The notes under the pieces were generated by a model, which was given only the letters and a program-made list of their open reading frames with translations, had not been told where the DNA came from and ran no database searches. Below are positions 26,929 through 33,892 of a DNA stretch of 64,000 nt, piece by piece. Numbering within the stretch: position 1 is the stretch's first letter; each line of letters opens with the position of its first letter. A program made the position numbers and the translations under genes. Source of the stretch: Stramonita haemastoma (taxonomy: Eukaryota; Mollusca; Gastropoda; Neogastropoda; Muricidae). The stretch lies in NCBI GenBank assembly GCA_030674155.1, contig CM060320.1, positions 25,779,775-25,843,774 of the forward strand, in the 5' to 3' direction.

Positions 26929-29583
26929 TGTTATCAGGGAGCTGATGAAGAACCTGTTGCTGGGCTACTTCCACACCCCTGACAGAAACCGCATGGACGC
27001 CATCCACGCCATCGGTAGTGTGCTGGGCTTCACGCAGGATGACTTCCACAAGGTGAGTAGTGGAGAGGACCCTGCACAGGACAGCACTGTAAGAGGAGAT
27101 CCTCTTGAAGTGACTGTAGTCTTGGGGGTGGGCTGTCATGTCCTTGGCTAGAGCTCTGGTATTTTTTTTGTATTTTGTGTGTGTTTGTATCACTTTATGT
27201 CAGCAGATTTTTCTGCGTGAAATTCGGGCTGCTCTTCCTGGGGAGAGCGCGTCGCCACAAGTGCACTCCCTCTCCCCAAGTTAAGGTTAAGCAGCATTGT
27301 GCATGGTTACCAAGTGGATGGGGAACTGTTCGTGCGCCTTAGGTTCAGAACAGTCCCCTAGTTCACCCAGCTGTAAATAGGTACCTGCCCTCTCGAGGAT
27401 CAGGGAAGGTAAAGCAGCAAGGGAGAGAATACAGATGTCACCCTCAATATGCTGGCCCTTAGAGAAGCTGAGGTCTCTGACACCTTGCTCCCCATTGACC
27501 ACATAGGTTATGGAAATATCTTTCACTTTTGATGTGCAGCAGACAAATCAATCAATAGCAACGTAATGGTCACATGAACATCTTAAAACCCATGTTTAAA
27601 AATGTATTACAGTCAGTGAAATCTGAATCTGGATCAAATTCAGTATTGCTTATACTGATTTCACAGAGTTCAGTATTTATCAAAGACCAGTTAGAATTAG
27701 TTTTTCTTCCTGTGGTGACAGTCTGATTCAATGCACATGAAAATTTGTTGTAATCATCTATGAAACCATGAAAAAGTACAGATGTCTTCTAAAAACACAA
27801 TGATTAATTAAGCAACTCTAATCAGTGTATGTCTGTATGGGAGAGAAATTATTTTATGACTCTTTGTTGTTGTTTTTTAGGTAGGAAAATGTCAGTAGAT
27901 GCATCAAAAACCTGATTAAATTTTGCAAAATTTGGTTTTTTGATTGTTCAAAAATTGTAAAATTTCAGAGTGGACAGGTCAGAGACACCATTAGAATCCA
28001 AATCAAACAGGCGCATAACATTTTTGACACATGAAAAATATATTGATCAAGTGTTGCACTTTGTTTATTAACACAGATTGAGGACAGTGAGGGTGGGGGG
28101 TGGATGACCAGTCTGTTCCGGAGGACACGTTCCCCAGGCACCCCCAGCACACCTGTCCATCCCACCAGAGCTGCAGGCTCCAGTCAGGTAAGGAGGGCTC
28201 CCTGCAAATGGAGAGTTATACTTTAAAACCCTTATCCCCCTGCTGCGCCCATTATCGCCCCTTTATAACGTAACCCTGTAGCACCCATTAGCGCCCTCAG
28301 TTTTTTGTGTATTGACTATTGAAAGATGTAAAAATTACTTCCCTTTGACACAAGTTTCACAGTGAATAAACTGTGTGACCCCAGGGGTATAAAACAGATA
28401 TTAACGCTTTGGAGATGTGCTCGGCTTTGTACTGTAAGTACACTGTGACAGGCTCTGTTGGCCACATTTTAAAAATGGAACAAGCATACCTAACTCTGAT
28501 AAAAGCAGATTGTACTGATTTTTGTCTCAATTCTGAGGTAGTATGTTGGGTATTATTATTTTTAAAGAATTTTTTTCCTCCATATATGCCTGTATTTTGT
28601 GTATTGTGTTTTAAATTGAGTCAGCAAATGCTTTAAAAACTAAAGCCTATGAAAAGTTCATGTATGCTTATCTTGACATGGTGTAACCATCACCTTATTT
28701 ACAAAATTAGAATAAATTTGACACACAGTCAGAATGCTTTAGAAAGCCCATTTCTGACCTGTGATAAACAGACGGTGATGTTTGACACAATCAAAGGCCT
28801 AACTATAGTCTGTGAAAGTTATAAATGCCTCATCGTCAGTGTTTAATTTTCTTTGACAGTATTTGGCTGAAATTGATCAACACACACTAAGATATGTTGG
28901 CCATGCAAACAGAAACACAGAGACAAATCTGAAGACAGTTCTTCAAGGTAAGGTCGAGAGCAGAAGGAAAAGAGGCAGACGTCCAACATCCTCCATTGCC
29001 AACATCACTGATATCAATGGTCTGGAAGGTGTACAGGCGATCAAGCCAGTTAGTACAGCACACATAGTGTGCAGCTATGCTATGGACAATAAATTTCTGT
29101 GGTGTTTATCCTTCTCATCAGTTCAGATAGTCACCGTTTTTATGTACAGTAGGTTTCCTGTAATGTTTTATTATCCTTCACATCAGTTCAGACATTCACT
29201 GTTTGCCATTTGGTTTGTTTGACAGTCGTTCTCTCAGCTGTTTGTCAAATTCCTGGAGGTGGAGTCCACGCCTCCCCCGGCCCCTGTGCGACTGCCGGCC
29301 GAGGAGATGGCGCGGAGGCCCAGCAGCGGCACCATGTGAAGGAGAGGGAGGGTCGGGACAAGCCGGCCTTTAACCCCTTCACTGCCCCGCGCCACGTGGC
29401 CATGCCCATCGCTGTGGGCTCTGCTGCTGCTGCCGCCGTGTCCTCCAGCTCCCATCTCCTCATGGCCTCGCCCCCCAGCTCCCCCACCACCACCTTCCCC
29501 GTCTTTGCCCCTTCTCCACGCCAGAGACGCCCTCGTCCCAAAGCTCCAGTGCCATTCTGAAGGACGTGTTAGGGTCCAGGTGA
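188..29583 (+). CDS. TRIP11: TRIP11 / GMAP-210 golgin, C-terminal part, multi-exon (span of coding exons)
   Basis: This is a spliced gene that enters the window already in progress. Its product would be a cis-Golgi golgin that tethers vesicles: in the family the N-terminus (not in this window) senses curved membrane, a long coiled coil spans the gap, and a C-terminal GRAB domain binds Arf1-GTP. What is seen: about 1.8 thousand codons of Gln/Glu/Leu/Lys-rich heptad sequence in exons whose phases agree; the GRAB motif LMKNLLLGYFHTP in exon 26938-27052; then SLFRRTRSPGTPSTP, a block reading SQLFVKFLEVES, and, after two reading-frame breaks, NPFTAPRHVAMPI and SSAILKDVLGSR. This order matches my recollection of the vertebrate TRIP11 C-terminus. 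Nine single-base losses interrupt the frame (listed with the exons). I infer mostly sequence error, since every short exon and splice site but one is intact. A decayed copy is the alternative. Confidence 0.9.
716..846 (+). mobile_element. SINE fragment (CCTTCGGATGAGAC family)
   Basis: It shares CCTTCGGATGAGACTATAAA, GCACGCAGAACATCTTGC and CACACGTTAAAAG with the copies at 50.7 and 52.2 kb. The head is lost. Confidence 0.75.
905..990 (-). repeat. Dispersed ~100-bp repeat (CTCACCATTG..CCACCATT), copy 1
   Basis: The reverse strand reads AATGGTGAGACTTTTGCATA then CCCACCATTTAGGGAGC, followed by ATTCCGTCTTCCGG. Confidence 0.6.
1162..1265 (+). CDS. TRIP11: TRIP11 exon b (end uncertain)
   Basis: The acceptor ttttcag ends at 1161 and the incoming phase 1 fits exon a. 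It reads EAERWRMEAEQSRHQ. The donor is ambiguous. CAG|GTGGGG after 1205 is the better consensus and gives phase 0. CAT|GTAGTG after 1265 is also phase 0 and retains coding-looking sequence (DLYHAKHCLLDQLEADH). Either joins the next exon in frame. A TG-repeat lies about 60 nt upstream of the acceptor. Confidence 0.6.
1266..4598 (+). other. TRIP11 intron b-c
   Basis: AT-rich intron with CA/TG arrays. No coding or known transposon sequence recognised between them. Confidence 0.7.
2369..3712. repeat. CA/TG microsatellites in TRIP11 intron b-c
   Basis: (CA)n at about 2369-2441 and 3567-3712 and (TG)n at 2875-2890 and 3098-3147. Between them is AT-rich unique-looking intron. Confidence 0.9.
4599..4733 (+). 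CDS. TRIP11: TRIP11 exon c (coiled coil)
   Basis: The acceptor is tccatttcag and the donor CAG|GTGTGT. It is 45 codons, phase 0 to 0. It reads AETADLLSDVRCFKQQMSS and continues with RQRRLLFEKQTMAMRLYTAG. It is rich in charged residues and Gln, as expected for a golgin rod. Confidence 0.8.
4734..6538 (+). other. TRIP11 intron c-d
   Basis: AT-rich; a mixed TG/CATG tract at 6345-6415; nothing else recognised. Confidence 0.7.
6539..6656 (+). CDS. TRIP11: TRIP11 exon d (coiled coil)
   Basis: The acceptor is attgtttcag and the donor G|GTGAGT. It runs from phase 0 to phase 1. It begins ENQLKSSIAEAGTQLQQV and ends with LGSEESSQRTA. Its phases match both neighbours. Confidence 0.85.
6716..6873 (-). 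repeat. Hairpin-bearing dispersed repeat, copy 1
   Basis: The minus strand contains GCAGATTTCTCTGC and GCTCTCCCCAAGGAGAGC, two small hairpins joined by GTGAAATTCGGGCT. It shares about 70 bp with 27191-27265. It ends about 20 bp before the hAT-like element. Confidence 0.7.
6894..7836. mobile_element. hAT-like non-autonomous DNA transposon (943 bp), in TRIP11 intron
   Basis: The ends are CAGGGTTCGCG and its exact inverse CGCGAACCCTG. Flanking octamers AATAATTA (6886-6893) and AATTATTA (7837-7844) differ at one position, consistent with an 8-bp target-site duplication. Subterminal CCGGTA-type motifs recur in both orientations near each end. There is no transposase ORF. A SINE fragment (about 7256-7412) is nested inside. 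The CAGGG terminus and 8-bp duplication are hAT hallmarks. Confidence 0.78.
7256..7412 (-). mobile_element. SINE 3' fragment nested in the hAT-like element
   Basis: ATATCGAGGATAATGGAATA and AGCACTCCTGTGCTTTTTTT followed by CAGTCCCCGTGTGTATGCAG match the 3' body of the CCTTCGGATGAGAC family in reverse. Confidence 0.7.
8360..8527 (+). CDS. TRIP11: TRIP11 exon e (coiled coil)
   Basis: The acceptor is ctgtttccag and the donor CAGG|GTGAGT. It runs from phase 1 to phase 1. It encodes an uninterrupted heptad segment beginning AKVDSLERENLSLKEQSAK and ending HLRRELSDLQ. Confidence 0.9.
8690..8845 (-). mobile_element. SINE 3' fragment (CCTTCGGATGAGAC family)
   Basis: ACAATGGAGTAAGCACTCAT, then CATGTGGAGTTTTG and CCCATTGGCACAAATAGCCTG, align with the reverse of the family body. 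It is diverged. Confidence 0.6.
9082..9509 (+). CDS. TRIP11: TRIP11 exon f (Ser/Thr-rich linker, Gly-rich loop and coiled coil)
   Basis: The acceptor is ttttttgtgcag and the donor CAG|GTAAAT. It runs from phase 1 to phase 0. It starts with a Ser/Thr/Asp-rich, probably disordered stretch (GGAASNSDNTLDQSF). A coiled coil follows, broken by a Gly-rich loop (about 9295-9330), and then a long helix ending in SQLSESQQQ. Confidence 0.9.
10128..10217. repeat. (CA)n microsatellite about 100 nt before the giant TRIP11 exon
   Basis: Nearly pure CA dinucleotides, in CA orientation relative to the transcript. Confidence 0.95.
10314..13793 (+). CDS. TRIP11: TRIP11 giant central exon (coiled-coil rod), six apparent frameshifts
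   Basis: A 3480-nt exon with a strong acceptor (poly-T then ccag at 10313) and donor GAG|GTGAGT after 13793; both ends are in phase 0. It encodes the bulk of the golgin rod: nearly continuous Glu/Gln/Lys/Leu heptads with short Ser/Pro-rich breaks (for example around 12240-12340 and a Gly-rich loop near 12880-12910). The correct reading frame changes six times, at about 10780-10790, 11033-11060, 11205-11230, 11325-11345, 11712-11722 and 12905-12925. At each the frame moves back by one, that is, one base is missing. Between breaks codon use and coiled-coil character are excellent, so the underlying sequence has been under selection. None of the breaks sits in a long homopolymer or an obvious slippery heptamer. 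Confidence 0.88.
13794..14607 (+). other. TRIP11 intron g-h
   Basis: AT-rich and featureless apart from an A-run at 14001-14015. Confidence 0.7.
14608..14800 (+). CDS. TRIP11: TRIP11 exon h (coiled coil), one frameshift near its start
   Basis: The acceptor is tgtattgcag and the donor CCAG|GTGGGT. In the expected incoming phase 0 it reads NLRLKEKEQK and then meets TGA at about 14638. One frame back it continues as VSRELDRLRTHLLQIEEGY to the donor (outgoing phase 2). This implies one missing base at about 14630-14640, of the same sign as all the others in this gene. Confidence 0.83.
15438..15545 (-). repeat. Dispersed ~100-bp repeat, copy 2
   Basis: The reverse strand reads GAGCTCCAAGGTTCACTAAT, TGGTGAGATTTTTCTG and CCCACCATTATAAGGTAGC. 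A C-run (15547-15569) starts just beyond it. Confidence 0.65.
15675..15838 (+). CDS. TRIP11: TRIP11 exon i (coiled coil)
   Basis: The acceptor is gtgttgcag and the donor AGAG|GTCAGT. It runs from phase 2 to phase 1. It reads HQASQHVESLQQQLHNVASQ and onward to LVLEQFQR. Its phases join exons h and j exactly. Confidence 0.88.
16100..16833 (+). mobile_element. Non-LTR retrotransposon 3' end (RT C-terminal region plus 3' UTR)
   Basis: An open stretch (16116-16580) reads DYCNSLLAGLPASSIHSLQR, then the block ITPLLQSLHWLPVPQRVNYK and later WNDLPLSLR. This is the conserved region downstream of reverse transcriptase in many animal LINEs. It is followed by a TG-rich 3' UTR (16650-16735) and the terminal motif GCGCTTTGATTTG. 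The (ATT)n tail reappears at 17152-17178, beyond an inserted SINE. It is 5'-truncated and sits in the intron between exons i and j. Confidence 0.85.
16848..17137 (+). mobile_element. tRNA-derived SINE nested in LINE tail
   Basis: Box A-like TGGCCTAGTGGTTAGGGCG and box B GGTTCGATCC (16860-16915) form a tRNA-like head, followed by an unrelated body. It is flanked by a perfect 14-bp direct repeat, AAATTCCATGTATT (16834-16847 and 17138-17151), splitting the LINE tail. This is a clear target-site duplication. Confidence 0.9.
17271..17374 (+). CDS. TRIP11: TRIP11 exon j (coiled coil)
   Basis: The acceptor is atcccaacag and the donor AAG|GTAGGT. It runs from phase 1 to phase 0. It begins EKDSLVASETERYQQECQK and ends KLEKELQQTK. 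Confidence 0.88.
17468..17675 (+). repeat. Three tandem 69-bp units ending at a splice acceptor
   Basis: Each unit carries CCTTCTCTCCTCCCGTATC (a pyrimidine tract) and CTGAATTGAAATTCAGG (an acceptor-like end). The third unit is the acceptor of TRIP11 exon k. Confidence 0.9.
17676..17723 (+). CDS. TRIP11: TRIP11 exon k (16 codons)
   Basis: A 48-nt exon reading VLSQTKMNLEEPIPLQ, phase 0 to 0, with donor CAG|GTACAA. Its acceptor (gaaattcag) lies at the end of the third copy of a 69-bp tandem repeat, so two decoy acceptors precede it. Confidence 0.75.
18152..19440. repeat. Minisatellite, 78-bp unit, about 17 copies
   Basis: The unit contains CATGTGGCATGTGGATAAAC, GTGAGGCCATTTTTACTGTA and GTTGATGAACATTGAAC. 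Shorter units lack GTGGTTTT. Copies are nearly identical, so homogenisation is recent. The 3' edge runs into the splice acceptor region of TRIP11 exon l. Because 78 is divisible by 3, long meaningless minus-strand ORFs result. Confidence 0.95.
19468..19558 (+). CDS. TRIP11: TRIP11 exon l (coiled coil), acceptor non-ideal
   Basis: It reads EAAGRFGQAASRLSEQLDRK and onward to ALQALREE, with donor GAAG|GTAAGT (phase 1). The only usable AG nearby is ctggag at 19467, which keeps phase 0. There is no AG in the pyrimidine-rich stretch just upstream (19435-19453), so the true start may be a few codons earlier and the consensus AG may have been lost to an error. The last minisatellite unit runs into this splice region. 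Confidence 0.65.
20915..21091 (+). CDS. Candidate TRIP11 cassette exon (weak)
   Basis: There is an acceptor tttgcatcag and a donor GCTG|GTATGC. The phase-1 entry fits exon l and the exit is also phase 1. The open reading is VIRRLFGVSSRAGIMMLMKA and continues with Glu/Lys-rich sequence to LRRLAG. It is less coiled-coil-like than its neighbours and the outgoing phase does not fit exon m. It may be an alternative exon, part of a repeat, or chance. Confidence 0.3.
23000..23061 (+). CDS. Possible small Lys/Arg-rich exon (very weak)
   Basis: A strong acceptor (actcctcccccacag at 22999) is followed, in incoming phase 1, by EKDRKSRKDHSKKRVHCAC. The possible donor AAC|GTGGAA is poor. If used it would bring the phase to 0, which matches the inner acceptor of exon m. 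It is listed because the phase between exons l and m otherwise does not close. Confidence 0.2.
25859..25939 (+). CDS. TRIP11: TRIP11 exon m, just upstream of GRAB
   Basis: The acceptor is gtttctcag (25858), or the inner gcacag (25868). The donor is ACAG|GTAAGG. It reads PAQGDIFEDSREEIHKLKSS and ends KEAKVDR, joining the GRAB exon in phase 2. The incoming phase does not fit exon l directly. Either an exon between 19.6 and 25.8 kb is unrecognised or another base is missing. Confidence 0.82.
26815..26931 (+). repeat. (TG)n / (CGTG)n tract before the GRAB exon
   Basis: TG runs at 26813-26825 and 26881-26910 are followed by five or so CGTG units reaching 26930. It occupies the position expected for a polypyrimidine tract. 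Confidence 0.9.
26938..27052 (+). CDS. TRIP11: TRIP11 exon n: GRAB (Arf1-binding) domain
   Basis: The acceptor is gttatcag and the donor AAG|GTGAGT. It runs from phase 2 to phase 0. It encodes ELMKNLLLGYFHTPDRNRMD followed by AIHAIGSVLGFTQDDFHK. This is the GRIP-related Arf-binding (GRAB) fold, a short helical domain that in GMAP-210 docks on Arf1-GTP at the cis-Golgi. The motif is complete and uninterrupted. Oddly, the region where a polypyrimidine tract is expected is a (TG)n(CGTG)n repeat that runs to within 7 nt of the AG. Confidence 0.93.
27191..27265 (+). repeat. Hairpin-bearing dispersed repeat, copy 2
   Basis: CACTTTATGTCA, TTCTGCGTGAAATTCGGGCT and GCTCTTCCTGGGGAGAGCGC match copy 1. 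It is truncated where the 5S-like SINE begins. Confidence 0.7.
27266..27516 (+). mobile_element. tRNA/5S-type SINE copy A
   Basis: It contains the 5S-like core (GTTAAGCAGCATTG, then GGTTACCAAGTGGATGGGG, about 27285-27328) and the family body (AGCTGTAAATAGGTACCTGC, GAGAAGCTGAGGTCTCTGA). It has a direct join on its left to a hairpin repeat (27191-27265). Confidence 0.75.
28077..28187 (+). CDS. TRIP11: TRIP11 exon o (post-GRAB Ser/Pro/Thr-rich)
   Basis: The acceptor is attaacacag and the donor CAG|GTAAGG. It is 37 codons, phase 0 to 0. It reads IEDSEGGGWMTSLFRRTRSP and then GTPSTPVHPTRAAGSSQ. The WMTSLF and NTP/STP-like features correspond to the segment after GRAB in the family. Confidence 0.9.
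28858..29060 (+). mobile_element. LINE reverse-transcriptase C-terminal fragment
   Basis: It reads LRYVGHANRNTETNLKTVLQ then GKVESRRKRGRRPTSSIANI. This resembles the (L)xFGHVxR...GKxEGxRxRGR block near the end of many LINE ORF2 proteins. It lies in the last TRIP11 intron and its reading is then lost. Confidence 0.75.
29226..29583 (+). CDS. TRIP11: TRIP11 last exon (C-terminus), two frameshifts
   Basis: The acceptor is gtttgacag. It begins SFSQLFVKFLEVEST and continues LPAEEMARRPSSGTM to an apparent TGA at 29337-29339. One frame back the coding character resumes (KEREGRDKPAFNPFTAPRHV, then an Ala/Ser-rich stretch with SSSSHLLMASPPSSP). One frame back again from about 29520 it ends SSQSSSAILKDVLGSR before TGA at 29581-29583. 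The NPF-APR and LKD-L blocks are recognisable TRIP11 C-terminal elements, so the upstream TGA is an artefact or lesion: one base is missing at about 29325-29340 and another at about 29515-29524. Confidence 0.88.
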
Positions 29584-30060
29584 TGAGGGGTGGGTCCCTC
29601 TGTCACAGGGGGGCAGGCACCTAGCTCAACAGTTTCATCTCTTTTGCAAGGTTGTGGCTGAGGTAACTTCGTAGTATGGACATTTCGCAGGTTTTTTGTT
29701 GTTTGTTGTTTTTTTTAAGAATGGAAGGTTATGTTTTAAAGAGTGCTATGGTGCACCGCGATGTTGGCATTTGAGGTGCAGCCTCCCTTTTGATTTCTGT
29801 GCCAGTGGTGGGGCCATCATCATTGCTGAGAAGAGCTTTTAAACGTTTTCTGTTTTGCGCCAGTGACAAAAGCTACATTTTTTTTTTTTTTTAATTTGTT
29901 GCTCAGTTTCCAGAAGCTTTCATTCAGAGGAAAAGTGTTAGGGTCTTTTTAAAGGAAAGGGGATTGGGGGAGTATTGAATATTAACTGTATGTCTCTCAA
30001 GAAGTATGTAGTAAATAGTTTGAAATGATTGGTAATAGCTTTAATAAAAAAAATATTTAA
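29584..30060 (+). other. TRIP11: TRIP11 3' UTR
   Basis: Non-coding sequence after the restored stop, with T-runs near 29690-29715 and 29878-29892. It ends at a canonical poly(A) signal. Confidence 0.7.
30043..30048 (+). promoter_or_regulatory. Poly(A) signal AATAAA of TRIP11
   Basis: AATAAA followed by an A-rich stretch, about 460 nt after the inferred stop. It is the first canonical hexamer I see downstream. Confidence 0.65.
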
Positions 30061-31654
30061 AAAACCAACAAACTGCTGCATGTTTTGGGATGATTTATAC
30101 ATTTGAGAAAGCAATATACTTCACAATAAGCTTGTAAAATTTCTGTGTAAGGGTTTAAAGCTCTGTGATGTAGGGAGGGGTGGAAAAGTAGCGAGTAAAA
30201 TCTGCCTTTTCCTTTCATTTATTTTCATGTGCAATGGTTGCGACACATTTTTTTCCTTATTTTCTGTTAAGTTGATATTATTTTGTTGTGATACAAGTGA
30301 TTTTATTTGCGAGGTTTTTAATTGAGGCATGCTATGCAATGGGGATGATTTTACTCTTCATCTCTATGGTGGATCAACCTTAATTAACATTCATCTGATT
30401 GTAAAGCAGAAAGAAAATGCCGCACAATTTGTGATATTGATACATGTGCACTTAAACAATTGATTACAGTGGGTTTATGTGAATGGGGGGCTATGTAAGC
30501 TGTAAATGAATCATATCTGATCCAAGAGGGAGCCTCTAAAAGTCATTGTGAACTGAACAATGATCACTTGCTGTCCTACATACTGTTCTGTGTTGTACAT
30601 ACTTTCTCATCTCATCCAACATTTTCTGTATAAACAGTCTCCTTTAAAACGTGTGTAAATGCAGCAATGCTATGAATGATGCTAGAAACTGTGACATGAT
30701 TTGGAGTGGGCAAGATTGGTATCATCTGTACATCATCTTGAATGGGATTATATGCATATATTTAATTCTGAATGTGTGTGTGTTTTTATCGTTGGATGAG
30801 AGTGCTGAGGTGAAGATATGACAGGTGCTGACCAGACCAGTGGACTGATATCCATGTGTGACACTGTCACAGTGCCAGGGTCATAGTGCAGGCATGCCCA
30901 CTGTCAGAGGGACAGTATGTGTTCCAGAAAACGGTCATTACAAATCCCTATTTCAATATGCATCCTAGAAAGCTAAAAAAAATCCCTGTATGGAGTTTCA
31001 TTTGGAGTCGCATTATAGCTAGCAGTTTTTATCTGCTTCCAATGTCTGAACACATTTACACAGTAGCTGATGGAAATGAACAAAGATCTCTGATTTTGCA
31101 GTCATAGGGGTATTGTACATTGTCGTTCTACCAACAACAAAAATCCTTATCCCCCATTTTTCATGGCTTTGTTCCTGACAGTGGTAATTTTTAGGTAGGT
31201 ATGCCTGATATTTAGTACTTACCACAACTACACCATATGAAGCCTTGTTGTTGATCCATTCCTCACAGAAAAGCAAAAGGTTTGATTGCATTGTCACTTT
31301 GACTTTACCTCAGGAATTACACACATTCAGCCCCCTTGAACCTGCAAAAGAGTTGTCTTTATGTAGGTAGTAGTTCTTAAGTAGGTGTTTATGTAAGAAC
31401 AACAGGACAAGAATACCACAGAACATGTGGCAGCAAAAAACAAAACAGAAATAACACCAAAACTACAGTGAAATAATATACACAAATACTCCCAAAACTG
31501 GTTCAACTTGTGCACTTTAAAGGGTGAAGGAAGCGACTAACAGCTTTAGCCATTCTACACTTCCCATCTCTCTCCCAGCCTATCTACACCCCCCTCCCCC
31601 TTTCCCACTACACATACCCTTTCCCTAAGAGAAGCATGACGTTTGATATTATGC

Positions 31655-31797
31655 TGAACTCCAGAACTGATGTAACCCACAGCTGGACAGCAGAGGTACG
31701 GCTTTGTGAGGACACATGCAGGATTTGAACCCAGCTCTTGTACAGTTTTCTGTTGTACAAGCCTAGCACTCAAATCAACTGAGTTATGCAAGTGCTG
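31655..31797 (-). mobile_element. tRNA-derived SINE head
   Basis: On the minus strand GCATAACTCAGTTGATTTGAG (about 20 nt, box A) and GGGTTCAAATCCTGC (box B) are correctly spaced. The cloverleaf is degenerate and no CCA or discriminator logic is evident, so it is a SINE or tRNA relic. Confidence 0.6.
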
Positions 31798-32184
31798 CCA
31801 CTTTCAAGTTACGATTATTGTCAGACACTTGATATGACAGAAATCTTTTCTTTTCTATCCCCATTTTGTGACTTTTTTTTCTTAGCATGGCTGTTCATCG
31901 GAGCACATCATGTACTGTCGTTTGCTGTCAGAGCAAGAACATGTTCCATGCAAACTGCCCCTCTGTCATCTCTCTACACACTCAGACTGAGCACTATGAA
32001 CATCCCAAACAAAGGCAGTGAAGCCTGAATCCTGACATATTCCTCTGATCTCTCAGTGCTAAACCTTAGCATTTAGAGACAGAATTTCATCTTTTCTTTT
32101 TCATCCATTCCTTTCAAAATGGAAAGTACCAACCGCTGTACAAACAGCATAACCACTAAGAAAAAAACACCTTTTCTTTTCTCT

Positions 32185-32306
32185 GTATGTGTGTGTGTGT
32201 GTGTGTGTGTGCTCGCGTGCGCTTGTGTGTGTATGTGCGCATGCGTGTATGTGTGTGTGGGGGGGGGTGCACACGTGAGTGTGTGTGTGTGTGTATGTGT
32301 GTGTTT
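32185..32306. repeat. TG/CG-rich microsatellite
   Basis: (TG)n interspersed with GCGC and a G8 run. Confidence 0.85.
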
Positions 32307-32664
32307 TAAACAATCTTTCCACTCTGAAACAGTATATGCTTTTCTGTTGCTGTTCACCAATTCAGCTGATGATGACTTTTACTAAAAGTGAAAAATAATT
32401 GCATACTAGATTGGGAGGGGGGGGTGTGGAGCACAAAAAAACATGCCTGCAACAACACAGATCCTTCCTGACAATGATAGCAGAACATTTTGTATTTGTA
32501 TACCACTGAGTCAGAGCAGATTTCTACATTTCTTAAAACTGAATGTTGGGTATGTTCATGTCCTTTCCACCACAGGCCACAGACAGCCAAGTCTCTTCAA
32601 CATGAAAGACATTTAAGTACTTGATGCTGTGTGAAAGATGTTTTGCAGGCGTTTACATTTAAGA

Positions 32665-32853
32665 GACTTAAGAGCCTTGGTTTAACACGCCATTCGGAGA
32701 CCTTACAAGAGAATGGAGTCGGCACTGATGTTAACTCCATATGCAAAAGCTCTTGAAACGGGCAGACAGCTCAAACAGCGACTTGAACCCACAAGTTCCC
32801 AAAACTACTTCAGACCATGAGAGCGATGCTCTAACCACTCCACTTTCTGCACA
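32665..32853 (-). mobile_element. tRNA-derived SINE head, different family
   Basis: The minus strand has GTGGAGTGGTTAGAGCATCG (box A) and GTGGGTTCAAGTCGC (box B). The body that follows is unlike the other families here. Confidence 0.6.
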
Positions 32854-33508
32854 TCTGTACACACAAAACTGTCTTCATGTATTTAGTTCATCAAATGACT
32901 GTGGCATGATCTCATTCTGCACTGGATGATGCTGGATAAGAATTTTGCGTTGATCCACATGACATGTCTCAAAATTAAGGACCCTTACGCGTCCATAATC
33001 AAAGTTCTGGACCTAATAAATAAGTTATCAAAGCAACAACAAAAAACACGCCCACTTTGCCATGTACACAGACAGTTACCACCTTCCCACATAAAAAGAT
33101 TAGAAGGAGGAGGAGGCAGAAGAACTGAGTGAAGCCACAGGGCACTGCCCTCAACCAGAGCACCTAGGACTGGTCTAGACAAGGATGACTAACACTGCAA
33201 ACATGTACTTTCCCACCCTCTCTCCAAATAACTTTTGGCTTCTTCGAACAGGATAGCGAAACACACACACACACACACACGCAGACACAGAGCCAACTGC
33301 TGAAAAAACCCGAAACCTTGCTCCAGACTGCTTTCTGTCAGAAGTGGTCTGTACTGTACTCTTCCAGACCAGTGCACACTGCATCAGCATGTTACCAGAG
33401 GCTCCATCAACACTACACAGAACAGTTATCTGCAAACAGCCTCGGCCAAGGGCTCGTGTAACTCCTGCTGATGCTAGCCTTTGACACATAGGTTAAACGT
33501 AAAGGTGT

Positions 33509-33793
33509 CCCATAACCGATGTGGTCGTAGGGGAGCGAGGCATCAGAGACTTCAGCTTCTCCAGGAGCCAGCGCACTGAGGGCGGCGCCCATCTCCTCTC
33601 CTTCGCTGCTTTACCTTCCCTGACCCTAAAGAGGACAGGTACTCATTTACAGCTGGGTGAACTGGATGTGGGGGGACTGTACAGAAGCCAATGCGCTCAA
33701 AGGGTCACCCATCCAACTGGTAACCAAACTCAATGCTGCTTAACATTGCCTTGGGAAAAGCGTGTGTTCTCACCACTGAGCTATCCTGTCCCC
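33509..33793 (-). mobile_element. tRNA/5S-type SINE copy B (most complete head)
   Basis: On the minus strand it starts GGGGACAGGATAGCTCAGTG (a tRNA box A). About 30 nt later comes the 5S-like block GTTAAGCAGCATTGAG...GGTTACCAGTTGGATGGGTG (33702-33746 on plus). The shared body follows. It is the best copy for defining the family. Confidence 0.8.
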
Positions 33794-33892
33794 TTGACAC
33801 ATGGTCTGTGGTAAATGTGGGTGGGAAAATGTACCCCACAAAAATTAATCTTTCACTTTGATCGGACTGTCTATAAAGTTAAAGTTTTCCTG

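Noticed and set aside
33702..33746. 5S rRNA gene
   Set aside because: Only the internal-control part resembles 5S. The 5' and 3' stem halves are missing, and the unit is a dispersed SINE.
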